A stretch of 64,000 nucleotides of DNA from Trametes villosa (GCA_002964805.2 PUDQ02000069.1:1-64000), one strand, 5' to 3'. Positions 9,620 to 19,328 are shown, counted from the first letter of the stretch. Notes: a model not told the origin generated them from the letters alone. Numbers and translations are program-made.

Positions 9620-11241
9620 GTAGTCACCCGCTGATGCACTCAACTATCCCCTAGGGGCAACCAGAGACAGGCCGAGGGCCTTCGGAGGACGAGGCCTGTA
9701 GGGAAGCTAAGCGCAGAGCTGAGGAGAAGCGAGGTTCGAGTCGGGGTGCCCTTGCGGCGAAAGCGCGATGCGCTGGCAAGTCTCGCGCGGATCGCAACAC
9801 GTACGCGGAGCGCTGGCGGGTAGGCTTCGCAGTAAGAGCGCAAGCGGAAACGCTAGGGAAGACGCAGGGGCGCAGTTCGCAACGCAACGCAGGACGCTAT
9901 TCGCAGAGGGGACGCAGACGCAATTGAGCTCCTGAGGGTGAGGGGGGAAGGAATCTGAGTTGTCTAGCGCCCGAGGCGCGAAGATACATGGAGGGATCGT
10001 AACTATCCAAGCCTAGACCCGAGCGCGGCCTAGACTGCCTCTCGGGAGCCGCTCCGCGCCGCGCGCGGCCCGTCGCGCCCGCTGCGCACCCACTGCGCGC
10101 GCGCTCGGAATGCATGCCGCGCCATTAGCGCCCGCACCCGAGAGGGCCCCGCGTGCGCTGCGCCCGCCTCTTGACAGTGACTGGCGCTCCGCGCTGCCCA
10201 ATGAGCTCCTGCGCGCACTTGCTCCCAAGGCCCTGTCGCGAGCTCTGCGCGCGCGCTGCCATCGCGAAATCCAAGTGTGCGCGCCGCCGCCTGTGTCGCG
10301 ATTTCTGGAGTCAGCGGTGCACCGGGCGTATCATCTCCCCCCCACTGAAATCCCGACCGCCCTCGGTCGGCCATCGTGGTGCGTGCGGGCGCGCTGTGCC
10401 GGAACCGGGCACTTCGCGTCGCTAGAGGTGCAGCGACAAAGCGTGATGTGAGGGGCACCCGCCCGCGCTGTGGAGGGTGGAGGACGGAAGGTCGCGGAGT
10501 TTGCGCTCAGTGTGTCGCAAACGTGCTTGATCAGCGTGTACCGCGCCCGCTCGCTGGTCGGCAGTCTCCCGGATGCTCGCTAATGGGGAACGCGAAGGGG
10601 ATAGGCGCGCGCAACACCATTCTTCGCTTGATGGAGGATAGGGTCTTCCGCGGCCAGGCCGCCGCAGGTTGACGTCTATTGCAGTCGCGCGCGCGAGGCC
10701 GTCGTGATCCGAACCGCTGCGCTGCACTAACGCGACTTGTGGCCCGGTGTTGCGGACACCAGTGCGCTCCTAGGCCTCAAGGGATGCGCGCGCACTGGGT
10801 GCGACTCGCGCGCGCTCGGCTCTGGTGGCGAGATAGCGCAGGAGCGCGGGATGGGCGAGGCCGAGTAGCGACGGGTGCTTGTGACGAGCTGGTTGGGTAA
10901 CGAGGCGTCTTGACACATTGGTGACTTCGCGGGTACGCGCCTGGCGGTTCTCATGAGGCGGAACACGTCCTACACGCCGCGCGCAGTAGGGGCCTCCATG
11001 ATGGTCACCGGTAGGCGCCAAATCACCCCATCGCCACGCCTCCCAGGGTAGCGGTAAGCGCGAGCGCGGTCCTCTCTTCGCGATGCCTGGTTCCTTGCCG
11101 CGCTGCGGGTCGCGTTGCCTGCGCAAGCCTCCGCGCCACGCGCGGTCCGCGCGCTGCTCGCTATAAGGCCAGTGCGCTCGCGCTGGGCTGTCCCCTCGAC
11201 CGTCTGACGTGTCCTCGTCCGCCCGCTGGTGTCCGCTCCCA
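9620..11241. other. 1.6 kb region without a confident gene
   Basis: A plus-strand frame open from about 9692 to 9922 encodes an Ala/Arg/Glu-rich stretch that could be an exon of an old transposon gene, but I see no family motif. On the minus strand near 10328-10376 a segment resembles part of the gag at 13437-13484, including a CTCCCCCCCACTGA run and a GACCG..CGGTC hairpin, so this may be debris of a related element. TATAAG at 11162-11167 lies about 75 bases before the ATG of the next gene. Confidence 0.35.
11162..11167 (+). promoter_or_regulatory. candidate TATA box of the Zn2Cys6-like gene
   Basis: TATAAG lies about 75 bases upstream of the ATG at 11242, a plausible distance for a fungal promoter. 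Position and sequence are the only support. Confidence 0.35.
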
Positions 11242-12882
11242 ATGTCTAGCCAGCCCTCGTCCGCGGGGCCTGCACCTCCTGACGGACACGCTGACGTTGC
11301 CCTGGAGCTCCTGGACGAAGTCTTGGAGCCTCTGTGGATGTCTGAGCCCAGCGGTGTCGCCGACGCGACCGACTACCTCTTGTGGGCCGAGCAGGTTGCT
11401 ACCGCCTTGGTACGCCTAGCCGCGACTCCCGTTACCACTGCGCTCGCTGACGCCCTCTTGCTAGGACACCGCGATCGCCTCCGGGGTCGACCCTTCGCGC
11501 CTCGCCGCGTATGCGGACCGCGTCCATCATGTTATCGCGCACCGCCTACCTGGCGCTCGCGACATGTGGCCGGAGTGGGCGAGCGGCGCCCTGCTGCAGG
11601 CAGATGAGCGCGCCCAGGCCGCTGAGGCTGCCCGCCGCGCTGCTGAAGACGAGGCTCGTCGCGCCGCACCTTTTGAGTCTCGCGAGGCTGCACCGCGCGG
11701 TGCTGGAGCGCGCAACTACGCCTCCCTCGCGCCGCCGGCTGCGCTTTCCGCGATGGACCGTCTCCGAGCTCTGGGCGCGTCCGCTCGCCGTTCCACCTCT
11801 GCCTTCGCGACCCCTGAGAAGGAGCCGGACTTGGCCGCTGTCCTGGAACGCCCCAAACCGCGCCCGCGCAACTTCACAATCCCGCGCACGCAGTTGTTCG
11901 ACCACGTCGCCGTCCCGTCGCGCACCTCGTCGGCTACTCCCGCGGGTGCTCCGGCGCCGCGCAAGCGCGACCGAACCCCCGAGGCGTCCCTGGACCTGGA
12001 CCACCTGGTCGAGGAGGAGAGCGATGAGTCGGAGTCCAAAGAAGACGACACTGGGCCCGCTCGCGCGACTCGCTCTGCGACGCGTGGCCAGTCTACCACC
12101 TCGGCGCCGCCTGCCAAGAAGGCGCGCACCTCCGCAAAGAGCAAGGTCACTCGCGCGCCTGAGCCCGAGCTGCTCGCCAACTGGGTGGTGCGTCCGCCTG
12201 TACTCCTACAGGCGCGCGGTAGCGCTGACCTTCTTCCTCTGGTGTAGCAGTACCCACGTTGTGCGAAGTGTGCGGAGCGCGGCCAGACTTGCATCCTTCA
12301 AGAGGACGCGCCGCGTTGCCACCGGTGCGCGCAACACCACCGCCGCTGCATTTTCGGCCCTGAGCCCGGCGTGCCGTACGCGGCCTGGTACGATCAACAG
12401 CGCTTTCCACGCGGTAAAGTGTCCTGGTCTCTGCTCCTATCGCCTGCTGCTGACGCCCTCTCAGCGATCGCGACCTTGAACACCACCGGCCAGGTCGTCT
12501 CCGCGAACTTCGCGACACCGCAGACCGTCCCCGCCCTCGCAGCCGAGCCTGCTAAAGGCAAGGCCAAGTCGGTGGCCGGCAGGTCCTCGGCCAACGCGGT
12601 CGCGTCCGGGTCCGGCACGCGCGCGCGTATCCAGTCCGCTGTACGTCTGTCTTTTGATCTCCTGCGCTTTCTGGCGCGCCGCTGACAGTCCTACAGTCCG
12701 CGCCCGCTGGCACTGCCTCCTTGCGCAACAGCGCGGCCGACAACGCGCGCGTCGAGCTCAGTGGTCTCCGTCTCCGCCGCGTCGCGCTTGATGCGCAGAT
12801 CGGTGAGGTGGAGCGATACCTCCGCGATGTGCGCAGTGCTCCGGCCCGCAACACCCTGCCGTTCTTGGGGGATGATGAGTGA
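11242..12882 (+). CDS. Zn2Cys6-like protein with C-terminal coiled coil (four exons)
   Basis: Exons 11242-11409, 11465-12199, 12248-12640 and 12697-12882 join in phase to 493 residues. All three introns (48-56 bp) have a CTGAC branch. Residues 306-335 hold six cysteines spaced C-x2-C-x6-C-x8-C-x2-C-x6-C, the exact pattern of fungal Zn(II)2Cys6 DNA-binding clusters. It sits mid-protein, after a long Ala/Arg-rich and acidic region (EEESDESESKEDD), not near the N-terminus as in most transcription factors. The last exon looks like a coiled coil (RVELSGLRLRRVALDAQIG). It lies tail-to-tail with a gag gene inside a transposon nest, so it may be a transposon-borne accessory gene. That is inference; the function is unknown. 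Confidence 0.65.
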
Positions 12883-13257
12883 GGGTGCGCAGTCGGAAGG
12901 GAGGGGAGGTGGTGAGCGGGCCGTAAGGTGGTAATGTCCGTAGTCAGTACCCAGATCGTCAATCGCGTCGGCCTGCCCGCGCGCTCCTGCGCGGCGCTGG
13001 TCGGCCTTTCTTGGGTCTCAAGCTGGTCCGCAGGATAAGGGAAGGGGAGAGAGGTGAGAGAGCGCGTGTGAGAGAGCAAAGGGGCGCAAGAGCGAGAGAG
13101 CGAGAGAAAGAGAGAGCGCGCGGGCCAAAGCGAATCAGCGCAATGTACAAAGAAGAAAATGGAAGCGAGAGGGAAGTGGGAGCACGCCAGCGCGCTCTTC
13201 GTATGTGTCCGCATTGTCTGGGAGCCTATCGCGCCTGCGCGTCCGCCATGCGCCGCG
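12883..13257. other. spacer between convergent genes
   Basis: Separates the tail-to-tail Zn2Cys6-like gene and the minus-strand gag. It contains the GA-rich tract listed next and no other feature I can support. Confidence 0.5.
13031..13122 (+). repeat. GA-rich low-complexity tract
   Basis: About 90 bases of almost pure purine with GAGA-type repeats and interspersed GCGC. It lies between the two convergent stop codons. Confidence 0.6.
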
Positions 13258-15867
13258 CTAGTTGTCTTCCAGTGTAATCTCCTCGGTCGCTGGCTCGCTG
13301 TCGTTGCTGTCCTCTAGTCCTGCGATCGCGCGTGTGTCGCCCTCCGCTGTCAAGATGACTCTGGTTCGCTCCGTGGTTCTCCTCGCTCGCGCGCTCTGAC
13401 CTGGCGCTCCGCTCGTTTTCTGGGTGCCTGTGTCCGGTGCATCCTCCCCCCCACTGAGATTGTGACCGTCCTCGGTCACCTGGGCGAGCGTGAAGGGGTG
13501 GGTGAGGCTGCCGGCGCCAGAGAGGCTCCTGCGCGGTCGCGGGGGAAGCCAGTGCGTCGCGCTCTGGCCCTGGCTGATCTGCGTCTCCGCCACTAGTCTG
13601 TGGACGCCGACCAGGTAGAGCGTTTTCGCTGGTCGCGTGCGGAAGGGGCAGTAAGATAAGCGCCTCTTGCGATGGTCCAGCGTGAGGTCCAGGGCAACGG
13701 AGTCGCGCGCCGCTGTGCCAGTAGTTCCAACCGCGACCGCAGAGCCGAGCAATGAGTCAGAGGCGGCAGGTTCGCTTTGTAGGTCTGAGCTGGGTGGAAA
13801 GGCCGCAGTGGCCTCGGGGACGCGATTGGAGGACGGGGGATAGAGCGCAGGTAGAGAGAGAGCGCGTGCGGGATATGAGGACACGGAGCGCGTAGAATCT
13901 GAAGCAGGGGGCACAGGGGTATAGGCGCTGAGGGCGCATCCGTCCCCATCCACCTCCATGATCGCCGCAACCCTAGCGCGGTCTAGCGCCTTGTTGCTTG
14001 CGAGACTCGCGGTCTCTAGCGAATCCTGGTGACGCAAGTCCTGGCTCTCGCGAGGGTCAAGGAGAGAAGCGGCGCAGGCGATGCTGGTGGAGCGCATGGT
14101 GGTCGGAACTGGGGGTGGGGGGTCGGTGTCGCAAGACTTTGCATGTCGCTCAGGAAGGAGGGGAAGGGGCCGCTTTGGCGATCGTGCAGCGGGTGGTGTC
14201 TTCCGCAATGTCTCGGGGATCTCCTCCGCAAACTTAGGGCTGTAGTCTGGAGTACGTGTCTGACAGGCCGCCTCGCGCTCTGGTGCGCTCCGCGTTACTG
14301 GGGGCTTGCCAATATCGCGGCTCGGTGAAAGGGCAGCTGCCTTGCGGCGCGGTTTTGCGAAAGGGTGTTCTCGTGCTTCGCTCGCGGTGGGTCCTTGGCG
14401 TGAGGAAGAGACTGGGGAAAATGTGGGTGGGCGGTTTTCCACTCTTGGGGAGCTGGCCTCGCGCGCGATCATACTGATCATTGCATCGCACATGTCGCCC
14501 ACCGCGATAGCCCTGAGTTGAGCCGGTCCGTGGGATGGGTCATATGCCGTGTCGCGCGTCTTTGCAAAGGGGTTCTCGTGTCCTTTCATGGTAGTCGCTT
14601 CGCGGTACGCGCGCGCTTCACCTGCCGCTGCGTTCGGGGGTAGAACTGGCTGATGAGGTGAGGGGTCGCGCTGGCGCTGGCTAGCGCTAGTGTGTGTCGG
14701 CAGGGGCTCGGCTTGTGGCAGGGAGGGGTGTTTGACGCGTGGCCGGTCGGCGTCCGCATTGCCAGAGCACTCTCGCTCCCTGGGGAACAGCGAAGTCGGT
14801 CGCGAATGTGAGCTGCGGTACGGGGACCTCGCGACACTATTGGCACCATTCTGGCCTTGGCTCTGGCTAGCCTGCTTGAGCATGCGGATCTCGTGCTCGA
14901 GCTGCGCGATGCGCTCGGCTGCGCTGAGCTGGAAGCTAGGCCTGGGAGGGCGGCCATAGTTGTCGCGCGCGACCTCGAAGCTGAGCTGTGCGACCACCGG
15001 CGCCGGCGCGTTCGTGTGATGTGCCAGTGTGCCCGGGTTGCGGCGATGCCACTCGTAGACGCGGTCGCGGATTTTTACGCCTTCGAAGTGTGGGCTGAAG
15101 AGCGTCCTGGGGATGAAGCTGCCATTCGAGAGCACCACATAGCTTTGGTCATTGCGCCTGACGCGACCGCCCCGGATGTCCTCTTCGACGGCCGGGCAGT
15201 TCCGTAGCTGGCAGCTCACGCCGCCGCAGTAGTGGCAGGAGTGTCCACCTGGGGTGTTCGCGGGCGGATACCAAGCTTCACCGTGAGCCGGTGGCGGCAG
15301 CTGGACCTGCTGGGGGCCTCTACCGTGGTTCGCAGTGTGCGCGGTCGCACCCGTGCTCCCTTCGCTGACCGATTGCGCGAGTAGCCTCAGGATGGCGCCA
15401 AGATCCTCCATCTTCACCATCGCTCCGCCGGTGTTTGGCGCGCTCAGTGCCGTGTTTGTCGCAGGCGCAGGCGCAGATGGCAGACCAGACGCGAGGGTGC
15501 CATGGAGGACAAAGACCGCTGCGTTGTAGACGGTCTCCAGCGGGTAGGGGTCGTCAGGGTAATGGTCCGGCTCCTTGAGCTGTAGGCGCTGCAAGACCTG
15601 TTCCCGGAGCGGCGAGCAGATACCGCGCACGAAGAGGCGCGACTGTTCCGACTTAGAGATGCGGTCCGTATTGACGAGGAAGATGGTCTGGGCAAGGAAG
15701 TCGCGATGGTAGCTGGAGAGCTCCGCAATACTGGTGATCGACCGCGTCCTGCGCGCCGCTACAAGAGCCTCGACATTGGCCACCGAGTACTTGCGCGCTT
15801 CGCCCGCCTCAGGGTAGAGTTCCGTGATCGTGCTCTTGAGGTCCTCGTACGACTTCGCATCGCTCGC
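13258..15867 (-). CDS. retrotransposon gag-like protein with Cys4 knuckle, N-terminus cut by Gypsy-A
   Basis: An open frame runs from the Gypsy-A LTR boundary (15867) to a stop at 13258, about 869 codons. Its first residues (ELYPEAGEARKYSVANVEAL, then SSYHRDFLAQTIFLV) match the middle of a gag-like domain common in basidiomycete retroelements, so the natural N-terminus is lost. At about 15197-15238 the knuckle reads CHYCGGVSCQLRNC, a C-x2-C-x4-C-x4-C form where the usual histidine is cysteine. It is followed by VRRNDQSYVVLSNGSFIPRTL, a typical post-knuckle block. SAAERIAQLEHEIRMLKQ suggests a coiled coil. The rest is Ser/Pro/Arg-rich. No protease or polymerase follows in the window. Confidence 0.7.
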   Translation of the reverse strand, partial: ASDAKSYEDLKSTITELYPEAGEARKYSVANVEALVAARRTRSITSIAELSSYHRDFLAQTIFLVNTDRISKSEQSRLFVRGICSPLREQVLQRLQLKEPDHYPDDPYPLETVYNAAVFVLHGTLASGLPSAPAPATNTALSAPNTGGAMVKMEDLGAILRLLAQSVSEGSTGATAHTANHGRGPQQVQLPPPAHGEAWYPPANTPGGHSCHYCGGVSCQLRNCPAVEEDIRGGRVRRNDQSYVVLSNGSFIPRTLFSPHFEGVKIRDRVYEWHRRNPGTLAHHTNAPAPVVAQLSFEVARDNYGRPPRPSFQLSAAERIAQLEHEIRMLKQASQSQGQNGANSVARSPYRSSHSRPTSLFPRERECSGNADADRPRVKHPSLPQAEPLPTHTSASQRQRDPSPHQPVLPPNAAAGEARAYREATTMKGHENPFAKTRDTAYDPSHGPAQLRAIAVGDMCDAMISMIAREASSPRVENRPPTFSPVSSSRQGPTASEAREHPFAKPRRKAAALSPSRDIGKPPVTRSAPEREAACQTRTPDYSPKFAEEIPETLRKTPPAARSPKRPLPLLPERHAKSCDTDPPPPVPTTMRSTSIACAASLLDPRESQDLRHQDSLETASLASNKALDRARVAAIMEVDGDGCALSAYTPVPPASDSTRSVSSYPARALSLPALYPPSSNRVPEATAAFPPSSDLQSEPAASDSLLGSAVAVGTTGTAARDSVALDLTLDHRKRRLSYCPFRTRPAKTLYLVGVHRLVAETQISQGQSATHWLPPRPRRSLSGAGSLTHPFTLAQVTEDGHNLSGGEDAPDTGTQKTSGAPGQSARARRTTERTRVILTAEGDTRAIAGLEDSNDSEPATEEITLEDN

Positions 15868-16155
15868 TGTAACGACCCTCCGCGGTCGTTACGGGTTCTT
15901 GTAGGACATAGCGCTAGTTGCGCTATGTCGCGATCAGTACCTAGCGCTAGTTGCGCTAGGATAAGATACCGCGTAGATATCATGTAGTAGATAGACGCGT
16001 ACGACGCGCGGGTATTCGGAGCCCGCGCGTCTGGTGAGGGCAGCCTTCTACAACTGCCCCACCATCTCCCGAGTACGCCGAGCCCTAATAGAGCCCGGAC
16101 CAGAGTACTTGGAGACTGCGGGCATCAGGAGTGCCCGACATTCGTGAGTTTTACA
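15868..16155 (+). repeat. Gypsy-A 5' LTR, copy 2
   Basis: 288 bp from TGTAACGACC to TTTTACA, the same length as copy 1. It differs from copy 1 at two positions, both in hairpin loops (CTCCGC versus CTCCGT near 15880; CAGGAG versus CAGAAG near 16130). The inner end is inferred from matching TGTAA/TTACA termini. A leader hairpin GACGTG-CAAC-CACGTC lies at 16199-16214. Confidence 0.75.
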
Positions 16156-16259
16156 CTTTTTTACTCTTACCGTGTTAGAATCGCCCGATTTGGGGCTCGA
16201 CGTGCAACCACGTCATCGAACTCTAATCCCCTAGCAACCCCCATCCGCATCCAGCAAGA

Positions 16260-18928
16260 ATGAGCCACCACAGCTCAAACAACCCCACGGACCCGCGAAC
16301 TCCGCGGGCCTCGACTTCTACCTCGAACCAACCCCCCCGCGCTGAGTTCGGCGCGGGTCAACCCGCCACGTCACTCCCTCGATCTACAGAGGGCGAGGGT
16401 GGACCCTCGATACCACAATCAGTGGTATCCGGCGGCTTAGACGATACCACGAACCCTACTAGGGGTCGTGCGACTGCCAGCGTGCATGCTGGACGACCGG
16501 CTTCAGACCAAGCAGGCCCGTCACGACGATCGGGCTCTGCTGCGAGCTCGCTTAACAGTCGGAGTCTTGCCAACATTGGGCAAGACTGGCAGGATCTGCG
16601 TGAGGGACGCTCGCAGCAGTTGGCTGCGAGCTCGTCAGTGTCGGCGGCACCGGCACTGAACCTTGCGCCGTTGCGCATGGTAGTTCGGGAATCGAAGAAA
16701 CGATTCCGTCTGCTGCAGAAGCAGATACTCGAGGCAGAAAACGAGACGAACCTCGCTCTGCAGTCCGCATTAGCGGAATTAGGCCTAGGTGACCTAATGG
16801 ACGAAGAAGACGAGGAGGACCTTACCGCTCGCGCTATAGCGGTAAGTGAGGATGCCGATGCAGGGCACCACATTCATCAGCCTATCGTGGCTGGTGAGGA
16901 TGAGAGCGACGAGTTGCCTATGACAAGGGCAACCATAGACACACATATCAGCTCAGCTGCTGATCCGCAAATGGAGAACTTCGCGGATGTTCGCGAAGTA
17001 GAGGATGCACTGCTGGATCCTCGCCAGCGTATCGTCGCTGGCCGGATTGAACGACTGAGTCGTGCGGGGCTGTATGATCCACCGCACACGACGGCGCAAC
17101 TGCCGCCGTCCTCATCAAACCGTCGAACTGGCGATGCACAGAATGCCGTTCCTACTCGGAACGTGGCATTCGATCATCCACAAAGCTCGACTAGGGCTGC
17201 GCACGTCGCGCAGCCAATTCCATCCTCGCCCAGCGATTATCCCGCTGAGCCAATGTCTGCGTCCCAAGGACCCGCGTACCGTCAAGAACGGCCGCCTGGA
17301 CTATGGGACTGGAAACACCCTCGACGTTCAATGGGAGCGTCTGCATATTACGGAGGATTACATCCTATGCAGCCAGCGGAAGCTACGGAACCGCTGGCAT
17401 ACACGGGGCCTGTAGTAGGGCCTCGTGATGGTGTAACGATCAGCCGTCTCGTACGGATGATAGATGAGATGGTTGGATCACCTCCAGAGGGTGATCCCCC
17501 TGCGTACTTGAAGGTGGCGAAACTTGCGCCACCCAAGACGTACGAGGGGAAGGACGATCTCGATGCACTCGAGGTATGGCTGCGAGGCCTCCTCGAGTAC
17601 TTCAACACGTTGAGGATCACGGGTCCTAGGATGGACCGTGACCGTGTCCGAATATTGGGCACTGCACTTAGCGGTGATGCCGCTACGTGGTTCTACAACA
17701 CTATACAGTCTCCGTCGCGCGATAAGCGCGACTGGATATTCGAGGAGACTGTTATAGCACTCTATCGTAGGTTCATCCATAAGGATTTGAACCTACTTGC
17801 GGAGCAACAGTATGCTTCGCTAGTTTACCGCTCCAGTGACGGAGGGGTTGCAGCTTTATATGAGAAGCTGCTGTACATATCCGAAAGGATGTGGGAGAAG
17901 CCTACGCCCTTCCAATTGCGTAGGAAGTTCATTGAGGCGTTACCCGAAGACATCGAGTACCTACTTACCGTTGTTAACGGTATGTCTCCTCAAGAACACG
18001 ACTTGGCACAATTGTACCAAGTGGCTCAAGATATTGAGCAGAAGTCGCGCGCTATGCGGCTTCGGAAGTTAGCTCGCGAACCTTCGCGAGCACATACTAT
18101 ACCGAACACCGGTGCTAAGCCGACGGTAGAGGCACGCCCGCAACGAGGAGTGCGTAATGTACTTAGGAAGCCAACGGCTTCGGCTTCCCGTAGTAATAAT
18201 ATTACGATACATAAAGCTACTACTGGCTTTAAACGCCCTTCGACAGACGTGCGAGGTGGTTCGGTACCGCGTCAGTCTGGCGCGGTGCAGCAATCCGCGT
18301 CAACTGCGCGGATTGATAAGACTCAGAAAGCACTTCTTAAGTGCTATTCCTGTGGTCAAATAGGCCACTTCGCGAGCGACGCGAAATGTCCCAACTACGG
18401 GAAGAAATCCGCTACAGTACAGCGGATGTTCGCTCAGCGTGTCATCGACGACACGTCGGACGACGGCAACGAGCCGTCTACACAACAAGACGTTGCCGAC
18501 GACAACACGGCAACTCGTCCCGAGGATCAAGAGCCTGAACCCGAGACTCTTGCGGATAGCCCAGACGATAACGGAGAATATCCGTTGTCAGACTATGGTC
18601 TGGAAGGATCTCAGTATGATCCTGACGAGGATCATTACGCATCTCCTGGAGAGGGAGATGCAGATGAATACTTCATCGCGATGCGTATTGCACCGCTGGA
18701 AGAGGCCGAACCTGAGCCTCTTCGGTTACACACCATGGCGGTTGCACCCACGCGAGGGTACAAGCAGGCCTGGTTATACGACAACAAGATACGTCGTATA
18801 GACGATCCCGCGGCGCAACCTGTGCGCACGCTCCAGGCCCAGCGCACACTATGCGCTGAGATTACAATCAATAAGGTCACAGCTCTGGCCTTATTCGACT
18901 CGGGCTGCACGACCGATTCGATTACGCC
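16260..18928 (+). pseudogene. Gypsy-A gag and partial protease (copy 2)
   Basis: The ATG at 16260 opens a frame nearly identical to copy 1. It contains the gag domain, the CYSCGQIGHFASDAKC knuckle and the protease start ALFDSGCTTDS. At 18928 it passes into the Gypsy-B LTR and ends a few codons later at 18987-18989 in LTR-encoded sequence. Amino-acid changes from copy 1 include D to V, PW to TR, E to D, P to H and G to R; most come from loop substitutions. Confidence 0.85.
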
Positions 18929-19069
18929 TGTTAAGATAACGCTTGAAGTGGCGTTCGAGCGCACTCAAAGAGTTATAAATAACAAGTAGATTGATGAGTC
19001 AAGAGTATTGGTTGTTACAGGATGAAACAGGAGATCGAAACTGGGGAAAAGAGAGGGAGAGAGGGGGTC

Positions 19070-19077
19070 CTTATATA
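19070..19077 (-). promoter_or_regulatory. Gypsy-B LTR TATA box
   Basis: TATATAAG on the minus strand, downstream of the TGAGTCA cluster. It is present at the equivalent place in the 5' LTR (about 27328-27335). Confidence 0.6.
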
Positions 19078-19150
19078 CTGTGGGGGGAAGGATCTGCGCA
19101 GCAGATCCGCAGTAAAGCGCAGCACTGCTGCAGCACGTCCGCAGTCAGTA

Positions 19151-19255
19151 TGAGTCAGGTTTGGGCTAAGTATAGTACACCGCAGTCAGGATGAGTCATG
19201 AGGAGTCAGGACGAGTCATATGGACTAAATATAGAGTCTGAGTCAGAGTGAGTCA
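19151..19255 (-). promoter_or_regulatory. cluster of TGAGTCA (AP-1/Gcn4-like) sites in the Gypsy-B U3 region
   Basis: Perfect TGAGTCA cores occur at 19151, 19192, 19239 and 19249 (plus-strand starts), with close variants GGAGTCA at 19202 and CGAGTCA at 19212. They lie upstream of a minus-strand TATATAAG (19070-19077), as expected for U3 control sites. TGASTCA is the known core of Gcn4/AP-1 bZIP factors. The same sites recur in the 5' LTR. Confidence 0.6.
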
Positions 19256-19291
19256 TTGGCCGTATTGGGAACCGAGGATGAAATTGTAACA

Positions 19292-19303
19292 CTACCCCCC
19301 CCT
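19292..19303 (-). other. Gypsy-B polypurine tract
   Basis: On the minus strand an AGGGGGGGG run lies directly before the 3' LTR, the usual plus-strand priming site of LTR elements. Confidence 0.7.
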
Positions 19304-19328
19304 TTAGGTTGACCTTCCAGGTCAACGC

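Larger units (their letters stand above)
15868..18928 (+). mobile_element. Gypsy-A copy 2, truncated by Gypsy-B
   Basis: Same LTR, leader and gag-pro as copy 1 but inverted relative to it. It begins TGTAACGACC at 15868 inside the gag gene to its left (possible target site CTCGC, 15863-15867) and stops at 18928, within the protease, where the Gypsy-B LTR begins. The missing 3' part does not reappear after Gypsy-B. I count about 18 base differences from copy 1 in 3061 bp, nearly all in hairpin loops or spacers. Confidence 0.93.
18929..19291 (-). repeat. Gypsy-B 3' LTR
   Basis: 363 bp. On the minus strand it begins TGTTACAATTTC and ends ATCTTAACA. It differs from the other LTR by several substitutions and an extra stretch around 19196-19220, so the two are not identical and the insertion is not brand new. 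Confidence 0.9.

Noticed and set aside
10110..10451. Overlapping Ala/Arg-rich frames on both strands
   Set aside because: Very CG-rich DNA gives several open frames at once; none has a convincing domain or splice structure.
12552..13214. 220-codon minus-strand frame overlapping the Zn2Cys6-like gene
   Set aside because: It lies opposite real exons and an intron with good signals; composition is low-complexity Ser/Arg/Leu.
16358..16873. Antisense frames shared by both Gypsy-A gag copies
   Set aside because: They are conserved only because the copies are near-identical. No start context, motif or spacing supports a gene.
13258..18928. One retroelement made of the 841-residue gag and Gypsy-A copy 2
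   Set aside because: They lie on opposite strands, their gag proteins are unrelated, and the LTR start cuts the older gag frame.
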